64,000 nt of DNA, from assembly GCA_947258815.1 (NCBI GenBank), contig CAMYJW010000030.1:682001-746000 (forward strand). The letters run 5' to 3'. Positions 61,583-64,000 of this stretch are shown here, one piece after another. Position 1 is the first letter of the stretch, and each line of letters opens with the position of its first letter. Made by a program: the position numbers and the translations under genes. The notes beneath the pieces were generated by a model. The model made no database searches. It saw only the letters and a program-made list of their open reading frames with translations, and was not told where the DNA came from. The stretch comes from an uncultured Sphingomonadaceae bacterium (GTDB lineage Bacteria > Pseudomonadota > Alphaproteobacteria > Sphingomonadales > Sphingomonadaceae).

Positions 61583-62233
61583 TTGGCTCCAACCACGGTC
61601 ATCGGCAAACGGCGTCTTTCCGCGCGGAAGGAAGCGCGATCATCCTATGAAGCCCGCAAGGCGGAGATAGGCGCCGCGGCTGTCCGCGTGTTTCATCGGC
61701 TGGGCTATCAGGGCGCAAGCCTGAGCGCGGTGGCCGCCGAAGTGGGCGTCGATCGCGCGACGATCTATTATTACTTCTCTTCCAAGGAAGAGATGTTCGA
61801 CGAGATCGTACGCGCTGTCCTTGAAGCCAACGAAGCCCTTGCACGCCGCATCGCGGGCAGCGACATGAAACCGGCCCGCAAGATGCGCGAGCTTGTTATG
61901 GCCTTCATGACATCTTTTGCGGAAAATTACCCGCTTTTGCATATCTACGTTCGCGAAGATCTGACACAGGCCACCGGCAAGCGCGAGGACTGGTCCAGCC
62001 ATATGCGCAAGCTCAACCGCAGCATCGAGGACTGCTTCGTCGAGATTGTCAAACAGGGCTATGCCGATGGCAGCTTCCGCAACATGGGATCGGCACGCAC
62101 GGTGACATATGGTATTCTGGGAATGCTCAACTGGAGCCACCGCTGGTTCAAACCTGAACGATCTGGCGCGGATGAGGACATCGGCAAGATCTTCGCCGAA
62201 ATGGTCATGGGCGGGCTGGAGACGACTTACTAG
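61583..62233 (+). CDS. TetR family transcriptional regulator
   Basis: A 216-residue regulator with helix-turn-helix HRLGYQGASLSAVAAEVGVDRATIYYYFSSKEEMFDEIV and a TetR_C-type helical domain (VMAFMTSFAENYPLLHIYVRED). The likely start is a TTG at 61583 since no ATG or GTG precedes the conserved part. It is located upstream of the TonB-dependent receptor and downstream of the SDR, so it may control uptake or the SDR/BVMO pair. Confidence 0.9.
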   Translation: MAPTTVIGKRRLSARKEARSSYEARKAEIGAAAVRVFHRLGYQGASLSAVAAEVGVDRATIYYYFSSKEEMFDEIVRAVLEANEALARRIAGSDMKPARKMRELVMAFMTSFAENYPLLHIYVREDLTQATGKREDWSSHMRKLNRSIEDCFVEIVKQGYADGSFRNMGSARTVTYGILGMLNWSHRWFKPERSGADEDIGKIFAEMVMGGLETTY

Positions 62234-62546
62234 GCCCTAGGCGGCGTGCGCCGGAGCGGCCTGCTGGCGACCCAGATTAAGCCAACTGGCGGCATTTGAC
62301 GTTGCCATTTTGCAACACTGCTGTTGAAAAAGAAAACGGCGAACAAGAGGCAAACTCCTTCAATATCTACTATTTATTTGTTTTTAATGACTTTTCAGGT
62401 TTATCGCACATGTGTGCGGCACAGAGGCCCTATCTATCGGCGCGCGATTAACGCTAGCGTTGACAGCACTTCTGTGGCTGATTATTGCAAACAATAACAA
62501 ATTTGAACGCGGTCGGTGGCGACTGCATTTTGGGAGGGAAAAGAGC
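62234..62546 (+). promoter_or_regulatory. Promoter region of the TonB-dependent receptor
   Basis: This 313-base gap has no coding potential that looks real. It contains an AT-rich stretch at about 62355-62400, an inverted repeat CGCACA-TG-TGTGCG at 62405-62418, and a sigma-70-like TTGACA at 62460-62465 with a TATTGC box 17 bases later at 62483-62488. GGGAGGGAAAAGAG precedes the receptor ATG. Confidence 0.6.
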
Positions 62547-64000
62547 ATGACATCCAGGACATTAATCCGTGGTGGGCTGACAGGCGCACTGCTCGGTTCA
62601 ACGGCGCTTATGGCCGTGCCGGCGATGGCACAGGCTGATGAAGCGACAACAACGGGTCTGGGCGAAATCGTCGTCACCGCAACCAAGCGCGGTGAAAACC
62701 TGCAGGACGTTCCGATCAGTATTTCGGCCATCGGCGCCGAACAGCTGACATCGCGCGGCGTCACCGGCTCCAACGACCTGGGGACCGTTGTTCCCAACCT
62801 TCAGGTCAGTTCGCAATATGGTGAAACCTCGCCGAACTTCTCGATGCGCGGCGTTGGCGTGGCCAACGAATTCACCGCCAACACGGCATCGCCGATCGGT
62901 GTTTATATCGACGAAGTGAACCAGAGCTATCGTTATACGCACGGTCTGCAGCTTTTCGATCTGGACCGCGTTGAAGTTCTGCGTGGTCCGCAGGGCACGC
63001 TGTTTGGCCGCAACACCACGGGCGGCGCGATTGGCATATACACCCGTCAGCCCTCGCTTGACGGTGCCAACGGCTATATCACCGGCGGTTACGGCAACTA
63101 CGATCGCTGGAAACTGCAGGGTGCGGCCGAAGCCACTCTGGTTGAAGACCAGGTAGGTCTGCGCGTTGCCTTCAATCGCATGAAGGGCGATGGCTACTTC
63201 AAGGAACCCGATAGCGTTGCCGGTGCAAACAAAACATACGGCAGTTCCGATTCGCTCGCAGTGCGCGGCAACCTGCGCATCAAGCCGAACGACGATCTGG
63301 ATATCAAGATCGGCGCTTATTATGCCAAGGACGATCCGATCGGATATCCGCTGCATTATATCGGCCTGGTTGGCGCCGATGCCAACGGCAACGGCGGCAC
63401 GGACTTCTTCGGCAGCACCCGCCAGGGCGGCATCACGCCGGGCGGCGCTGTCTGCTGTGATTACAACGAAGTCTCGCTCGACAAGGGCGGCAAGTTCGAG
63501 ACGGAAGCCTGGGGTATCAACCTCAACATGAGCTACCAGCTCAGCGATAACTGGTCGATCACGTCGGTAACCGGCTACACCGATTCCACATACGGCCTCG
63601 ACATCGACAACGATGCGACACCGCAGGATGTGTACTTCATCTTCTATCGCTCGGAGGGCAAGGATTTCAGTCAGGATTTCCGCGTCAATTATGAAAGCGA
63701 TAGCGTAAACGCCCTGCTTGGCGTTTATTATGGCGACGACACGCTGGATACCAACAACACCGTGCTCGCCTACAATGTCCTGCCGGACTACCCCGCCAAC
63801 GGCGACCCGGCAGGCTGGGCACCGGGCGTGGCAAACTCGTTCAACGTCCTTTATGGCTTCAAGCAAAAGCGCAAAACGTTTGCGGTTTATGGTGAAGGCA
63901 CTCTGAAGGTCACTGAGAAACTCGAACTGACCGCAGGCCTTCGCTACACGAAGGACAAGATGAAGTACGCCGACGGTTACTCCACCCCGATCACGGATTT
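62547..64000 (+). CDS. TonB-dependent outer membrane receptor (C-terminus cut by window edge)
   Basis: The frame starts with ATG at 62547 and is open to the right edge (484 codons), so the barrel end is missing. A signal peptide (LLGSTALMAVPAMAQA) is followed by the TonB box GEIVVTATKR near residue 40 and the plug domain with VPISISAIGAEQL, DLDRVEVLRGPQGTLFGRNTTGGAIGIYTRQP. Barrel strands start around residue 175. The family takes up large or hydrophobic ligands and siderophores; in sphingomonads, receptors of this style lie beside catabolic genes. A long antisense frame (62598-63866) is a shadow. Confidence 0.95.
   Translation, partial: MTSRTLIRGGLTGALLGSTALMAVPAMAQADEATTTGLGEIVVTATKRGENLQDVPISISAIGAEQLTSRGVTGSNDLGTVVPNLQVSSQYGETSPNFSMRGVGVANEFTANTASPIGVYIDEVNQSYRYTHGLQLFDLDRVEVLRGPQGTLFGRNTTGGAIGIYTRQPSLDGANGYITGGYGNYDRWKLQGAAEATLVEDQVGLRVAFNRMKGDGYFKEPDSVAGANKTYGSSDSLAVRGNLRIKPNDDLDIKIGAYYAKDDPIGYPLHYIGLVGADANGNGGTDFFGSTRQGGITPGGAVCCDYNEVSLDKGGKFETEAWGINLNMSYQLSDNWSITSVTGYTDSTYGLDIDNDATPQDVYFIFYRSEGKDFSQDFRVNYESDSVNALLGVYYGDDTLDTNNTVLAYNVLPDYPANGDPAGWAPGVANSFNVLYGFKQKRKTFAVYGEGTLKVTEKLELTAGLRYTKDKMKYADGYSTPITD

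Noticed and set aside
62405-62418. Perfect 14-base palindrome before the TonB receptor
   Set aside because: On checking, it is an inverted repeat with a 2-base TG centre, so only the 6-2-6 arms were reported.
62598-63866. Minus-strand frame of about 420 codons
   Set aside because: It is the shadow of the TonB-dependent receptor, whose signal peptide, TonB box and plug motifs are clear on the plus strand.
1-64000. CRISPR array, tRNA or rRNA genes, insertion sequences or prophage
   Set aside because: Reading the intergenic regions showed no regularly spaced repeats, no cloverleaf-like or rRNA-like sequence, and no transposase or integrase among the translated frames.

Overview
This GC-rich, densely coded 64 kb window looks like a catabolic island of an alphaproteobacterium, most likely a sphingomonad (Novosphingobium/Sphingobium type). 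The support is a TonB-dependent receptor of the GEIVVTATKR-box type at the right edge, a P450 with P450cam (CYP101)-like sequence, and many acyl-CoA, Baeyer-Villiger, Rieske and short-chain dehydrogenase genes in tight operons with start/stop overlaps. No rRNA, tRNA, insertion sequence, phage gene or CRISPR array was seen. The first gene (two-domain VOC/extradiol dioxygenase) and the last (TonB receptor) run off the window.

Layout. 1-6005 (minus): a ring-cleavage-like operon (LLM flavin oxidoreductase, HsaA-like hydroxylase, VOC protein, FAH hydrolase, acyl-CoA synthetase, extradiol dioxygenase), with a divergent LysR regulator at 6116-7084. 7167-13723 (minus): a complete YhiI-RbbA-YhhJ-type ABC-2 exporter with its outer membrane factor. 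13916-18799: a DHSWG-family protein, a P450 and a TetR gene, facing an acyl-CoA synthetase. 18850-24511 (minus): enoyl-CoA hydratase, SDR, APH-type kinase plus a small helical partner, ferredoxin reductase and a beta-propeller protein, opposite a Baeyer-Villiger-type monooxygenase. 26546-28224 (minus): an orphan CoxIII/CoxIV-like cassette with a membrane protein. 28413-38501 (minus): CoA transferase, MIP18-like protein, amidohydrolase, crotonase, thiolase, acyl-CoA synthetase, DUF35 protein, aldolase-like thiolase, MaoC protein, TetR regulator and acyl-CoA dehydrogenase. 38610-41762 (plus): acyl-CoA synthetase, ABM protein and Rieske oxygenase. 41914-44455 (minus): SDR and a second orphan CoxIII/CoxIV cassette. 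44694-46614 (plus): SDR and zinc alcohol dehydrogenase. 46689-52346: two more kinase/helical-partner modules, one of them fused, each next to a DHSWG protein. 52376-58747 (plus): TetR, CYP101-like P450, SnoaL-like protein, LLM oxidoreductase, two MaoC-like proteins, DUF35 protein and thiolase-like protein. 58765-64000: a second Baeyer-Villiger-type monooxygenase (minus), then SDR, TetR and TonB receptor (plus).

How the parts fit (inference). A bulky hydrophobic, probably alicyclic or terpenoid/steroid-like substrate would enter through the TonB receptor and be oxidised by P450s, the Rieske oxygenase, LLM and Baeyer-Villiger enzymes. It would be activated by four acyl-CoA synthetases and a CoA transferase, then shortened by acyl-CoA dehydrogenase, hydratases and thiolases. 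Two MaoC/DUF35/thiolase-like sets resemble the steroid side-chain hydratase-aldolase machinery (ChsH1/ChsH2/Ltp2). The substrate itself cannot be read from the sequence.

The most interesting signal is a recurrent module: an APH-fold kinase paired with a small helical protein that resembles LvaA/LvaB of levulinate catabolism (phosphorylation of a hydroxyacyl-CoA). It occurs three times, once as a natural fusion, and twice beside a poorly characterised CrtC/AttH-like DHSWG protein. Three shared operator or promoter motifs found by reading the intergenic regions tie distant operons of the window into putative regulons.
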